NCBI RefSeq assembly: GCF_008831285.2
Contig: NC_045143.1
Span: 903,503 to 967,502 of the forward strand
Direction of reading: 5' to 3'
From: Nymphaea colorata
Taxonomy: Eukaryota > Streptophyta > Magnoliopsida > Nymphaeales > Nymphaeaceae
Length of the DNA stretch: 64,000 bases
The notes under the pieces are model-generated. The model was not told where the DNA came from and ran no database searches. It saw nothing but the letters and a program-made list of their open reading frames with translations. The first letter of the stretch is position 1, and each line of letters opens with the position of its first letter. This document shows positions 12,691 to 25,053 of the stretch, piece by piece. The position numbers and the translations under genes are program-made.

Positions 12691-14816
12691 GCCGAGAGAA
12701 TTCCCGGAACCCTCGAACTTTCTCTCTTCGGCCGGGGAAAACAATCGAATAGAACCCGACGAATCAAGAAACAGGGACCCTTATTTTACGAAATATTATA
12801 CTCGATGAACGCGGTTTTCCTTCTCAGTTTCAGGCAAAAATGGAGGATCTCAAGTGGTAGAGATCAAGGGGCAGAAAGGACGCAAAATAGACGGGAATCC
12901 CTAGATTTGTGAGGAGAATTGCAATTCTGATGGCTCCAGAGCGGAGCGGGCTAAATACGAAGCTATTTAGGGATTAGAAAAGCGATAATTTAGCGGTTAA
13001 TCGATGGTTGGTCGTGAGACTTGAAGGGATGAAGAAGGGAAAGGAAAGGAGGAGGAGAAAGAGGGAATGAAAACGCCCAAGAATGACGCCGCTCTCTCTC
13101 CCCCCCCCCCCCCCACTCCCCACTCCGCCTTCTCGGAAACCCGCGTTTTTTTTTTTTTTGAATCATCAAGTCCTTGTTGACATCCGTTAAATTGGTGGGA
13201 ATCGATCCCCGCGCTCATAAGACGTTGAAATATGTTCTTATCCATCTTTTCCAGAGCATTTCGCGTTTCTTGATCATGTTAAATAACTACAGGAATCAAA
13301 GGAGGTTGCGGGGAAGATCAAAACTTCTCCGAGTTCCAAATTTGTTTCAACCAAATCTCCGCAAGGGTTGTGGATCTTTAACCGTGCTAACAAATTCTGA
13401 CACTTCTATACTTTTGATGGTTTTTGAAATGCTATAAAATGGAAATCTATATGTTTGTTCTTTGCAACAACCAAGAAGTTGGTTTTGATCAATAAAATCA
13501 TGTAGATCTGTTTGGGAAAATGAAAAGGCCAAACCAACAACCCAAGTCATTCAAATACATAAAACCAGGTGACCCATTTCACTGCACATCTATCGCGCGT
13601 TCTGCATATAAATCTTTGACTTAGGAATGAATACCTCTGGACATCTACTATAAAAAATTGGTTTGCAAGTTAAATGTTTGAAACTTTTTTTTTTTCTAAA
13701 ACAATAGATTTAAACTATGGTAGTTGGCTGTCTTTGAAAATGATGCTAGATTAAGGTTGTGTTCACCTTCAAAAGACGGCTAACTTTAACATGATTTGTG
13801 TATTTAAGTGAACGTGAAAACTATGGTTTATGTAAATAATATCTTCATTTTATGGGAAGTGAAGGAAAATTCAGTGAAAACGGTACCTATCAAAACTGGA
13901 TTTTTTTACAAACCCAGTTTTCACTATCATTAATACATGTCTATGTTTTGAATCTAAAACCGTGTTTAAAGGTGTTGGTTGTCAGTCCAATATGCAATGA
14001 AATGTTATCCCCTTTCACTCAATATGGTCCCTTAGGATTTTTAGAAAACAAAATTTTATTTGTAAATTTTAAAAATCTTAATTTAACCTATACTTTAGCA
14101 CCTGAAATGAAAATTTTTTAGCTCTTCCCTTGTCTCCAATATTGTTTTATCTTGTATCTTTGAATCCATTGGGTTGTATCAATTGAAAAAAAAACGCAAA
14201 TTAAGCAATGAGAATATGTAGCTTTATTGTAACTTTAAATTATAAGATCATTGTAGACAACATTGGATTAGCCAACATGGTGCGTCAATATTGATGACAT
14301 TGCCTCCACTTATCTCGTCAAAATCATTTAAAAGCATTTGATTATTGCTAATGCTATAATAAGGATTTTATATTCTTGATGTTTTAACAATAATAAGAAT
14401 TACAAATACAATCGTCCTTGAAGGGGTTGGTAAAACTGATGGGGCGAAGGCTAGTAGACGGTCAATTTCCATTTCAAAAATCATCGAGACGTTGACTTCT
14501 CTATGCTGCAGAAAAAAACATTGACATGCAATTTGAAGCATGGTTAAAGTATTATCCTAATGCAAAAACATAAACATATTATCATAAGAAATGAGGGAAA
14601 GGTGGGCCCTCTTGATGAAAGTTAATTACTTCTACATTACCCAATAAAAACATTTGAAACAAGGTTTTACAAAAGATTTGCAACTTTTGATGGCACAATT
14701 TTTTTTTAAACATGTTTTGAGCTTTCTTTATACTTACTAAGAACTTTTTGGCAAGATTGAGATAGAGTTGGGAGTAAGAGGGATGACCGGGAACATAGTT
14801 ATAAACATGAATAAAA
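12691..14816. other. ARF-GAP 5' flank and intergenic DNA
   Basis: Just upstream of the ARF-GAP start lies the presumed 5' untranslated region and promoter on the minus strand. It includes a CT run followed by a run of about 15 C at 13092-13114 on the plus strand. No clear TATA box is visible. From about 13.7 kb the sequence is AT-rich, with MITE-like phrases such as 'aaggttgtgttcacc' and no coding potential that can be supported. Confidence 0.5.
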
Positions 14817-15850
14817 TCAGGAAAATTTATTTTGTTCGCTCAGCGTGGCGGTGGAAAATGGATTATTTTGAGGCAGTTTTCTAGAAATTCCGGTGTTCTT
14901 TTCGCTGAATTCGCGGAAAAATCCAATGGTTTGAGGAAGAAACATTACTGCCCGGACAAAACCGTCAGGTCTGTTACAAACCACTTCGTCCAAGAACTCA
15001 CCCAGTCCGAGATGGAGATTCTGAAGCTCTGTGTCTCGGCGGCCATGATGGATCGAGGCACCGAGCCATCGCCTGATAAAGAACAGCCATCTGCGAGCGA
15101 GAGCGTGCACCCTCATCTCTCCGGTTCTGTTATTTCTTATCATCCTTTTCCCTTCTTTCATTTTTCGGGGCATCTCCTCTGAACCGTGCCAAACCCTATG
15201 GAGATACTTCTTCTTGGGGATGATGCTATTAATTCTCCATGTTTTCCTTTAGCAAGTTGAGTAATCAGTAATCAACTTATTCCAGGGAGTACTGATATGG
15301 CAGGAGCATGACGAACATCATCTGCTTTTTTGATCGAGAAATTTAGAACTATATCTACGTGATCGCGATGCAGATTGGTCGTTAGAGCAGTTTCAATGGT
15401 GTGTAGATTGTCTTGGCACTTGGCAATGCAGATTCACAATCAAACTAGGAAAGGGCCCATGGCATATGTCTTCGACTTTCTTTGCTCCTTTGTCTTTTTT
15501 GAATTCTGAACTCTGGTTGGTTTTCTTGGATGCTTTTTGCTGTTCTTCTTCTGCGTTTAAGTTTTGTCAGACGGATTGATCGCACTGCCTTTTCTCTTAC
15601 CATAGCTTCAGAAAAAGGAATTGCTGAATGAAGTTAGAGATGAAGAAAATGTGGCCTTCCTATTGCTGGAAACCTCTCTGGGGAGCGTTCCGTCTTTGAA
15701 TTTCAAAGTCTATGTATTACTAAATGTGCTGCCTCTTTCAATAGCGTATGATAGTGCCGACATGGTGTTGCTTTATACAGCTTTTCAAGGCTCTGTTCAC
15801 AGATTCTAGCATTGGATTGTTTATGAAGATAATACTTTGAATCCAATGGC
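14817..15850 (+). other. Unresolved exon-like island, possible decayed or non-coding transcript
   Basis: 14.82-15.18 kb is GC-richer and open on the plus strand, but it begins without an ATG. Its peptide includes SEMEILKLCVSAAMMDRG and ends at 15182. A T-rich intron-like stretch follows, then an acceptor-like 'catagcttcag' near 15607 and a second open segment reading KKELLNEVRDEENVAFLLLE that ends at about 15809. I recognise neither peptide. This could be a decayed gene, a captured fragment, or a transcript with little coding. Strand and exon borders are tentative. Confidence 0.3.
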
Positions 15851-17190
15851 TCGTTATTATTCTATAGACGGATTAATACTTTGGCAGATTTTGCAGAATG
15901 AGACCGGGTGGTTGTCCAACTTAATGTTATAAAATTTGCCTACGAACACCCATGATAATTGCTTTTCAAACTTAAACGTGCATTTCTTTGGAAAAAAAGA
16001 GGGCAAAAATCAAGCAAATTATATATATATATATATATACACCATAGGTCAGAAATTTACTTAATTCAGCGAGTAATCCTGACTTAGTGGTTGGAATTTG
16101 TTATTACATGGAAAACAGGAATGCTGACGCCGCACCCCGTCTTTGAACCCTCGACCTTTCTCAAATCGCGACTTTTTAGCAGTGGTCGAGATAAAAGCTT
16201 TGGTGGGAAACTAGGCAACTAGGCACAAAAAAATTATAGTTTCAACAAGTCATTCCGTATATGCAGAAAAATAACATTTTTGAAGTTTAACAAGAAAATA
16301 TTATGAAAAGCTTCTTAATATTAGCCATCTCAACCATTTATTTTCTTTCAATTTATTTGGCTAACTTTTTAAAATTTTTATCACTGATCGACTCACAAAC
16401 AACTAGCTTCTCAACATATTCATAGATTTTTGGTAGACTTTAATGACCACATATACCAGATTTTCACGCAATCTTATGTCATAGTATTTTTTGCATGAAT
16501 AAAATTATAAATACAAACTACGACGGAGGTTGAGATTGAGAGCACGCACAGAAATCCGGGGTATTTCGGACACTTCAAGAAAATAAACTTTTTACTTTTT
16601 CAACTTAAGGTAATCTGGTATCCTATAATGCATCATGGTATACAAAAAAGAAAAAATATCAATCAGCAGGCAAAAAAAGGATTTTATCACTTGATATTAA
16701 TATAAGATACAAACCACACCATTAATCTAAACCGGGGGCAGGGAAGGCGGTCAGACACTTGTTCGATTCCCATCAGAACTGGATTTACTCTCTCCCCCAA
16801 GGGATGTGACATACCTGGTTTGTTAGAATGTGACATATATGGTCTCATTTCAACCTAAAATGGAACCAAAATTCTATTGATATCATGATTGATGTTAATG
16901 GTATGTGGGTTTAGCCTTTGTTGATATTCAAGTAGAACAGGGGGCAGGGGGCTTGTGAAAATGCTGATAATACAAGGGTCGCCCAGCTCTTGCTGATCAA
17001 AGAGTTCACGCAAGAGATTTTGGCATGCCTTCCGGAGTTCACATCTTGAGCACACGATATGGTTTGAGGGAAGGGTGATTAATGGTCCTCCTGATATGAA
17101 GCCTTGAAATGTAAATGACTATAATATAGTATGACTAAGAGTAGGGGACATGTATCCACTTAATATGAGGTCCCACTTGTATCACCCTTC

Positions 17191-17254
<64 letters not shown>

Positions 17255-18793
17255 GTTAGGGTGACTTGAATTTTATGAAAGTTAACAAAAGTAATCCCCT
17301 TGCTGTTGGGATTTGCCCTGATTTGATGGGTAACTGCTCTTCCTTCTTGATTTCCCCTTTCTACTCTCTGATGCAGCTGGGCAGAGTCGAGATAGTAGAA
17401 GGAAAGTGAGCCAAAGTGCTTTGAACCCAAAATATGTATGTATGAAATCTAATGGTGAGGAAGTGTGTATGCACGAAAAAAGACGATACTTTAACCATGG
17501 GCGTAAAATCGATTCATACAGAAAAAGCACTTAGAAAGACAAGTTCATGTTTTCTGTGCAATGATTTGAAAAGGAGATAGAAATTCTATATAGCACTCAA
17601 GAAACAGTTAAAATAACCCATAAGATGGAGAAAAAAAATCTGCATTACACGCTGCATATATGCCTAAGCTATGGAATGATCCAACTTTGGAACCTATAGA
17701 ATAAATGTGCATTATCTAATCAATATTGATATATACTGTATGTAGACCTGGTTATCTAATTTACCTTTTCTACATACAGAGAACACCACCAGAATCCAGG
17801 ATAAACCCAACTAACCCGAAGTGCATAACTAACCATCTTAGAGGAAGTTGCAACAGATTGCATCACTTCCAAACAGTTCTACCTGCCAAAATTGAATGTT
17901 AGATATGAAATCAAAATTCTATTAGCATGACACATTTACAAAAAACACATCTTAGTCTTCCAAATTAGATTACGTTGATCTAGCTTGGTAACAATGTTTG
18001 ACCCTTTTTTCCCTGCCATGAAAATTTCCACTGTAGTTAAAAAGTGCACCTATACGAGTTTCTTCTCAAAACATACAGTTTACGGCATAGTGACTGAATC
18101 AGTAACTGAATCAACTTACCAGTACTGACCTGCTTGTGATTGAACCATGAAACTAAAAGTGAATGACTTGCTCAATACTGAACAATTTGTTTGAAACTAT
18201 GACACTGATTTATCAGTGTCCCGGAGTCAACCTTTAACCTTGAAATCAGGTTCTTCCACCCATACTCAAATCAGATTTTACAGTTTAGGGTTTCAAAAGC
18301 CTTCTTTTCTAGTGATCCCCCACAACTCGTCGCCTGCAATCACATGGATTGGAACTCCAAAATGTCCCCAGTGAATACCTGTGGATATCTCTCTCTCTTT
18401 CTCTAGGTTATTTTTTATTGTATACACACTCCAACACTTGGGGATCCTACCCTATGTTGTAAAAATACACTATGAAAAGTTATGACCTGACGAAACAAGT
18501 TGTCAACCTAGTTTGATATCCTGCAACTCAAAGGTAAGCACAGGTTTGCCAACTATTTGAAACTGACAAGCATAATTGCAGGTTATTAATTAAACAAGTT
18601 CAAGCCCAAGAGAATAGCAACTTCAAGTAGAGTATACATTGTATGGGCCTAAAAGCATACTTCTTAAAATCACTGGTTGCAGGGATGGGTTAGGTTGTAG
18701 ATACGAGGTGTTCCAACTCCTTCTACCTCATATAATAAAACCACATTTTGCAAAATCACTTATTGCAAAAAGGCCAACATGAAGATTATAGGG
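15851..18793. other. Intergenic DNA with TA microsatellites and possible SINE debris
   Basis: TA runs lie at about 16021-16039 and 17194-17252. Around 16740-16780 the sequence 'ttgttcgattccc' resembles a Pol III B-box, as found in tRNA-derived SINEs, but no tRNA fold or matching A-box is clear. No protein-coding feature is recognised. Confidence 0.5.
17194..17252. repeat. (TA)n microsatellite, about 59 bp
   Basis: Uninterrupted alternating TA. Open frames of Tyr-Ile repeats across it are artefacts. Confidence 0.95.
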
Positions 18794-21148
18794 ACATAAA
18801 GCTTAGGCAACTTCGACAGGACTAATCAAAGATTCGTAAGGGATTTGAATCTGTTCTATGATGTCAGAATTAGGATTTGGATCTAAGAAATATATCAGCA
18901 TAAAGCTTACTCAGCTTCAACAGAACTAATCAAAGATTCGTAAGGGATTTGAATCTGTTCTATGATGTCTGAATTAGGATTTAGATCTAAGAAATATATC
19001 AGAGGCCTGTTCTGATCCGGTATGGAGTGTTGAATTAGGGATTTGGACATAAGGTGTGGATCAGAGGTCAGCTCTGATCTGGTCTAGGATGTTGCATGCA
19101 GGAATTAGACCAAAGCTCTAGATTAGAGGTCAAATCTAATATGGTCTCAGAAGTTGAATTGGTATTTTGGATGTGAATTTTGAATTTTAAAATTTAAACC
19201 TCCAATTTAGATCATGTTTAAAATTGATTAAAATATTTATGCAATCCGGTGTAATTTTAGAAACTTCAAAGTTGAAAAGTGCATTTAAAAAGTGAGAATT
19301 TAACAGGAATTTAGGAAATGTAGCAAAATAAACACAAGACAATTTAAAGATCTAAAACAAGTTCAAAGAAAATCAAAAGAATTGGAAGTAAAATAGCACA
19401 ATTAGGAAAACTTGGACAATGATTTCAAAGATTTATATAGACAAAGTAATATTCTTCAAGCCATTTCCAAAATTCCTAATGGATTTGAAAAGAATTTGCA
19501 AGAAATCAAAAAGACACTCCACTTATATGGGATCAAGTATATGAGGTTCGATTTTGGATTTTGATCTAAGAAATAGATGAGAGGTCTGATCTAGCCCGAC
19601 CTGTCAAATCGAATTTGGGATTCCATCATATGATTCAAAATAGAAGTGTGATCTTATCGGGTCCAGGATGTTGGATTTCAAACTTATGTTCATGACATGG
19701 ATTAGAGGTCTAATCTAATCCGGTTTGAGATGTTGGATTTGGGATTTCAAACAAAGGTCATGATCAGATGTCTCTTCTAATCCGGTCTAGGATGCTGGAT
19801 TGAAGATTTTGAATAAACAGCTAAAACATAGATCTCATCTTACCCTATCTATGATGTCGAATGTATATTTTGAATGTGGGTGTGGATTCTAAAAAATTAA
19901 ATCTTGTTTAAAACATGTTTAAAATCACTTTAAATATACATACAATCCAATGAAATTTAGAAACCAGAAAGTTGAAAGACAAATTAACAAACTTCAGAAT
20001 TTAACAAAGATTTAATAAAAGTACGAAATCAAATCCAAAAAATTTGAACATCTTACAAGAAATACAAAAAATTCAAAGAAAATCAATCATAAGAATTTCA
20101 AGTCAATTTACAAAATTTTGGGTAACTTAGATAGTGGTTGCAAAGATTTATATAGACAAAGTAAAACACTATAAATGATTTCAAAGATTTGCAAGGGATT
20201 TGAATTTGCTCTATGATGTTTGATTTAGGATTAGAATCTAAGAAATACATCAGAGGTCTTATCTAATCCAGTATAGGGTGTTGAAATTAGGAATTCAGAC
20301 ATCAAGTTCAGATCAAAGGTCAGCACTGATCTGGTCTAGGATGTTGCATGCGGGATTTAAACCAAAGCTCTAGATTAGACGTCTAAGCTTATAGAGTTCC
20401 AAAAGTTGGATTGGTATTTTGAATGTGGATTTCGAAATTTAAAATTTGAACAACTACTTTACACCACGCTTAAAATCATTTCAAAAATTCATACAATCTA
20501 GTGTAATCTAGAAACTTCAATGTTGAAAAGTGCATTTAGAAACTTGAGAATTCAACAAGCATTTAAGAAATGTAGCAAATCTAATACAAGAAATCTAAGG
20601 ATCTAACAGGAAATTGAGAAGATTCAAAGAAATCAAAAGAATTGGAAGTAAAATTACACAATTTAGGAAACCTTGGACAATGATTTCAAAGATTTATATA
20701 GACAAAGTATTATTCTTCAAGCGATTTCAAAAATTCCTAACAGATTTGAAAAGAATTTACAAGAAATAAAAAAAGACACTCTTTTTATGGGATCAAGTAT
20801 ATGAGGTTTGATTTGGGATTTTGATCTAAGAAATAGATGAGAGGTCTGATTTAGTCCGACCTGCCAAATCGAATTTGGGATTCTATCATATTATTCAAAA
20901 TAGAAGTGTGATCTAATCGGGTCTAGGATGTTGGATTTCAAACTTATGTCTATGACATGGATTAGAGGTCTGATCTAATCCAGTTTGGGATGAAGGTCAG
21001 GAATCAGATGTCTCTTCTAATGCCGTCTAGGATGTTGGATTCAGGATTTTGAACAAACAGGTAGAACATAGATCTCATCTTATCGATGTCGAATGTATAT
21101 TTTGAATGTGGATGTGAATTCTAAAAAATTAAATCCAGTTTAAAACAT
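18794..21148. repeat. Satellite-like array with higher-order organisation
   Basis: Similar blocks recur. A 104-105 bp unit is directly duplicated at about 18794-19003 ('aaagattcgtaagggatttg' in both copies). A longer unit beginning near 18942 recurs at 20193, an offset of about 1.25 kb. Within each long unit are two related halves. One is marked by 'ctatgatgt...gaaatatatcagaggcc' and the other by 'gggatcaagtatatgagg...gaaatagatgagaggtctg'. Each half ends in the same A-rich passage containing 'gatttatatagacaaagta' or 'catgtttaaaa'. Each half also contains imperfect sub-repeats of about 55-60 bp built on 'gaggtctgatctaatccggtctaggatgttgga'-like text. The order is a-b-a-b, and the array breaks off at 21148. 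It is non-coding. Confidence 0.85.
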
Positions 21149-21802
21149 GGAAGGAGAGGATGGAGCGTGGACTCTAGACTACCTAACATGGAAGGAAGTA
21201 GACCCATCGCAAATCAACTACATCTGGCAAGGGCCCGATGCGCACGCCCTTCGGTCCATCGGTGGCCAGTGAAACCCGTCGATGCAAAGCCAAGAAAAAC
21301 CTATATGGTTAAGAGTATTGATGTGTTTACATCCCTATCATACCATAAAGAGTGAAATGTTTGCACTCTCTTAGATCTTCGTAAAATCTGCACTGTCATG
21401 GTTTTACTTGTGTTGATAACCGTTAAATTTGTCAATTTATCATAATTTTGCTACATTTGTGTGAAATAATCGGGGTTATTACTTAGTGTTTGACTTAACG
21501 TTTAAAAAAAGTTTTGTTTATTCACATGACATCGAATAGTTTTGTTATATAGTTGCACAAAATACCATGCAAGAGTGAAGCTTGGAATGTGATATATATA
21601 AAAACTGTGACTCTACATTTATTTGTCAAAACAACAATGGATCCAGATCAGATGTCCATTTTACCCTGACAGTTACATCAAAGATCACTGGTTCATAAGT
21701 GAGTGAAATGGACATCAGCCTATGCCAGAATTCCCTCATATAGAAAGAGTTTAGCCTTCTAGATATGAAGAATGGATCCATAATTGCCAACGTTGGTTTA
21801 AA
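21149..21802. other. Intergenic, nothing identified
   Basis: Unique-looking AT-rich sequence beyond the array. A short GC-richer piece (about 21150-21300) contains no recognisable exon. Confidence 0.6.
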
Positions 21803-22099
21803 CTAATCAAACCTGGGATTGATGACCCGACCTGGCTCAATGTGAACCCTAATCTGAATCAGATCTCCACTGGTGCTTGGTAGTGCAAAGTTCCGACCCG
21901 CCTGATGCACCCAGATGGCTGACCCTTGACTCCAATCAAATTCAATGCAAGCTGTCGGGTTGCAGTTCGTTGCAGATAATGTGGATCCAATGCCACTGGT
22001 GATAGGCAAAACACCGCACTGTTTGCCGTAAGTCCATCCAGCAAATGGACCTTTTCCTGTAAGAGCTTGCGTAGATTGATTTCGTTTCATAGATAGCAT
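21803..22099 (-). CDS. Unrecognised exon-like open frame
   Basis: The frame opens with ATG at 22099 and ends with TAG at 21803 (98 residues). A good acceptor-like sequence, 'ctcttacag', falls shortly after the ATG at about 22060, so the true piece may be a terminal exon starting at GKGPFAGWTYGKQCG. The peptide is compositionally like a real protein, with three Cys (KQCG, TNCNPTAC), aromatic residues and segments such as SAIWVHQAGRNFALP and GDLIQIRVHIEPG that suggest beta strands. I do not recognise the family. No convincing upstream exon was found on the minus strand. It may be a real 3' exon, a gene fragment or chance. Confidence 0.3.
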   Translation of the reverse strand: MLSMKRNQSTQALTGKGPFAGWTYGKQCGVLPITSGIGSTLSATNCNPTACIEFDWSQGSAIWVHQAGRNFALPSTSGDLIQIRVHIEPGRVINPRFD

Positions 22100-22944
22100 T
22101 GACGCTTCTTCAAAGATCGTTTTACTTTTTCATCTTCTGTCTCTTGCACTCTATTTCTAACTTGATAAGAGCTGGAACAGGTGAGAGATTAATATATGAT
22201 AAGTTATTGCAATTTATCAGCTTCATTTTCTGCCAGGTGATGTGGTGTGAGGATTGATGTCATGATGATTCATTCTGATGGGGAATTTGAAAATAGATTT
22301 TGGGTTTTCTTCTTATTTGTTGATTAAATTTGGGTTCTGTATGCTGAAATGCTTTATCTAAATATATTTTGCTGTGAAGTTTCATTTTTTCTACCATGTA
22401 AAACCAAAGAGTGCAGTTCATAGGGGATGTGAGCAATTTTCCTACTTTTAATTCTGATCGTCCTGATTTGCATCTCTTACTTCCGCTGTGGTATACATTA
22501 TATGAAGACAAAGCTATATGAAATTAAAGATGGATGTTGAGAAATCCAAGGTAGTTTCTTCGCATTGCAATATTATGCTCAACCCTTTACATCCATTTCT
22601 CTCCTGTGCAGTCATTTCATTCATTAGTTTTCTGTTCAGCAAACTCTGCAGCAAATGAAGGCTCGTGAGCTGATTGTTGCAAAAGTGCATGGCTGCTTGT
22701 TGATGGTTGGTTTGATGAAAGTGTTCTGCTAAGTATGCCTATATTGTTAGTTTGTCTCCTGAACCATTGCTTGGTTTTACCTTCATCTCGAGTATTCAGT
22801 CTATACTTAGTGCATAGATAGGTGGCGAAGGATTCTCTTATTTCCATCTATTCTTTGATGGCCTTTATTTATATAGATTGATTTGTTCAGCCTCCAAGAC
22901 AATCTGCATCTATTGGTTTGCTGTGATGTCTTTGTCTGCATTGT

Positions 22945-23019
<75 letters not shown>

Positions 23020-24797
23020 CACCTGATTTTCCTGCTTCTGGCTGCATTGTTGATAATACTATCCCCAGAAATGAGCAAGCCAGTGATGTTTTACTACAGT
23101 GGTGTAATGATTTTGGCGTTGTTCTTGTATCTTAGTTGTGCTTTTTCAGCTGATCATTCTCTCTCTTGTTTACTATGTTTTATTTGCAGTGGATTCATGT
23201 CTCCTTAGGAGCGTTGTTGCATTTAGGAAATTGTGGGGTTGTCTGTATGGTTCTGGAAATTGGGTATTTGGGGTAATTCAGGGTTGTAGGGGAAATCGGG
23301 GTGGGAGGTAGAAAAAGACGGAAATGGGAAGGTTATATTTGAGCCAGCTGTCTGGACAGTTCTATTGCTGTAAAACATGCCATTACCATCTCGCTTACAT
23401 TGATGGCATCGTTTCCAGGGTATATTTTCACGTTCTGTGAAACAGTTTTTTGTTTCTATCATGTTTCTGTATTACTTGGTTGGTTCACCTGATTTTTTAT
23501 TTTAACGGCTATTGATGTTTTGTGGATTCTTGGTGATGGGTGTTGCAGTACTCATGCCTCTGGTTGCTGTGCTGGATTCATCTTTTCTCGTTGTTGATAT
23601 TGTTTTCTGATTATTGGTTTAGATACTGTTATTTGTGAATTTTCATTTTCAAGTTTGACGTCCATATGGAAGGTTAAAGTGATCTAACGAGTACTTTTCT
23701 TCATTTTATTTCTACTAGTCAATGGTTCCGATAGTACAGGTCCACAGGGACTTGAGACACTGGTTACTGGATTTGGTTGATCTCTTGATTTCTTGAATTA
23801 TTATTTGAAAGATATATGATTTCACACATCTGTAAGTAGGAAAACATCGAACATTCCTTCTTGTCTGCTGTTACTCTAATTGCAGATTTTAGACAATCCT
23901 ACATCTATAAGTCCTGTCAGAGTTGACATTACTCACTACTCACTAGTTGTTGTGGCAGAAGCATGCTTACAGGCATTGGTTATACCGTTATAGAGTTCAC
24001 TCAGGGTGAAATTAACGAGATAAACTCTGTCAAGGTGAGGCTTACAAAATTTTTTCAATATCTGTGCATCTCTTTTACTGCATCTATATATGCTTTGTAT
24101 GGCAGATTTTATTCTAATTATATGTCACTAATTTACAAGAAGATGCAACGTAGAAAGTAGAGTTCTTGATGTTTCAAGTCTATTTTTGGAGCTGGAATTG
24201 AAACGCAGATAAAGGAGGGAGATGGAAGATCGTGTGCTTGTCACCATTCTCTATACGATGTTGCTGTCTTGCTGAAAATGGTTTGCCTTCACTATCATCT
24301 CCACTTCCATCTCCTAAATCTTTAGCAACACAGAAAGTGACAGCTGGAACAGGGGGGAATCATTAAATTCCCGTTTGCAAGCTCTTAAGGATAGTGTAGC
24401 TGACTTTTGCAGAAACTTAATTGCTAGTATGTTCTAACACAAACAAATTTTTAAATGCAATGTGCTATTTTATTAGGTTTATGTGATTATAAGAGTGGTT
24501 TGGACAATGCCGTTTGTTTTTCACTAAATGGTGTTTTCTTGATCTTGTCAGGCATTTTAACTGGCAAGTATGAAAAACATGGAGAAGTTTGGTGGATGGG
24601 TAAACATGATAAGGTATTCTAATGGGAACCAGCGTGACACTCAAATATTTATTTTTCAATGTCTGCTTCTTTTACGGTGGAGCGTAATCTCAAAAATTGC
24701 AATGCTGTAAATGGTTTGAGTTTTTTAGATTTGCACAGGTATTATGTAAATAAAAATATGAAAATTTACATTATGTGAAATATTTTTTAAAATCAAC
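22100..24797. other. T-rich intron-like region without a recognisable gene
   Basis: On the plus strand the sequence has the texture of plant introns: T-rich runs ending in 'gcag', for example near 23190 and 23885. One short open stretch begins at 23963 and reads MLTGIGYTVIEFTQGEINEI, followed by a donor-like 'gtgagg'. No protein family is recognised. A long TA microsatellite lies at 22947-23018. A non-coding or decayed transcript is possible but unproven. Confidence 0.4.
22947..23018. repeat. (TA)n microsatellite, about 72 bp
   Basis: The longest simple TA run in the window, uninterrupted. Confidence 0.95.
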
Positions 24798-25053
24798 GAA
24801 TTCAATAGCGGTGAACATTGTCACGGCAATAGAGCATCACAGTGAAATCACCACATCTGTAGAGGCGATTAAATTCACCAGTATAGCGTTGATGACGATT
24901 ACACAACCGACAGTAGCAGTGGGCAAAGTCGTTGTGTAAATTATATTTATAGCGCTGACATTTGTCACCGCTGTAGAGTACACCACGTACGCCAATAGCG
25001 GCGGCTACACCGGTGCTAGTTATCGGTATAAACCCTTTTTTTTTTTTGTAGCG
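24798..25053 (-). mobile_element. Degenerate CACTA-like transposon end with subterminal repeats
   Basis: Read on the minus strand the segment starts 'cgctacaaaaaaaaaa', one base from the CACTACAAAAA terminus of plant En/Spm (CACTA) elements. It then carries a series of short GC-rich repeats on the theme 'accgctat', 'gccgctattgg' and 'gtgacaaatgtcagcgctat', evenly spaced in AT-richer DNA. Such subterminal repeats are where the transposase of these elements binds. Only one terminus is seen, and no transposase frame lies nearby. It is best read as a decayed non-autonomous fragment. Confidence 0.5.

Noticed and set aside
16736-16850. Possible tRNA gene or SINE because of 'ttgttcgattccc'
   Set aside because: Only a B-box-like word is present. 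No acceptor stem, anticodon loop or A-box at the right distance could be drawn.
17182-17430. Frames with long Tyr-Ile runs across TA microsatellites (also at 22.8-23.1 and 59.6-59.9 kb)
   Set aside because: These are translations of (TA)n and have no biological meaning.
18794-21148. CRISPR-like array, because of regularly repeated text
   Set aside because: Repeats are long, diverged and contiguous without unique spacers of constant length, and the genome is a plant. It is satellite-type tandem DNA.
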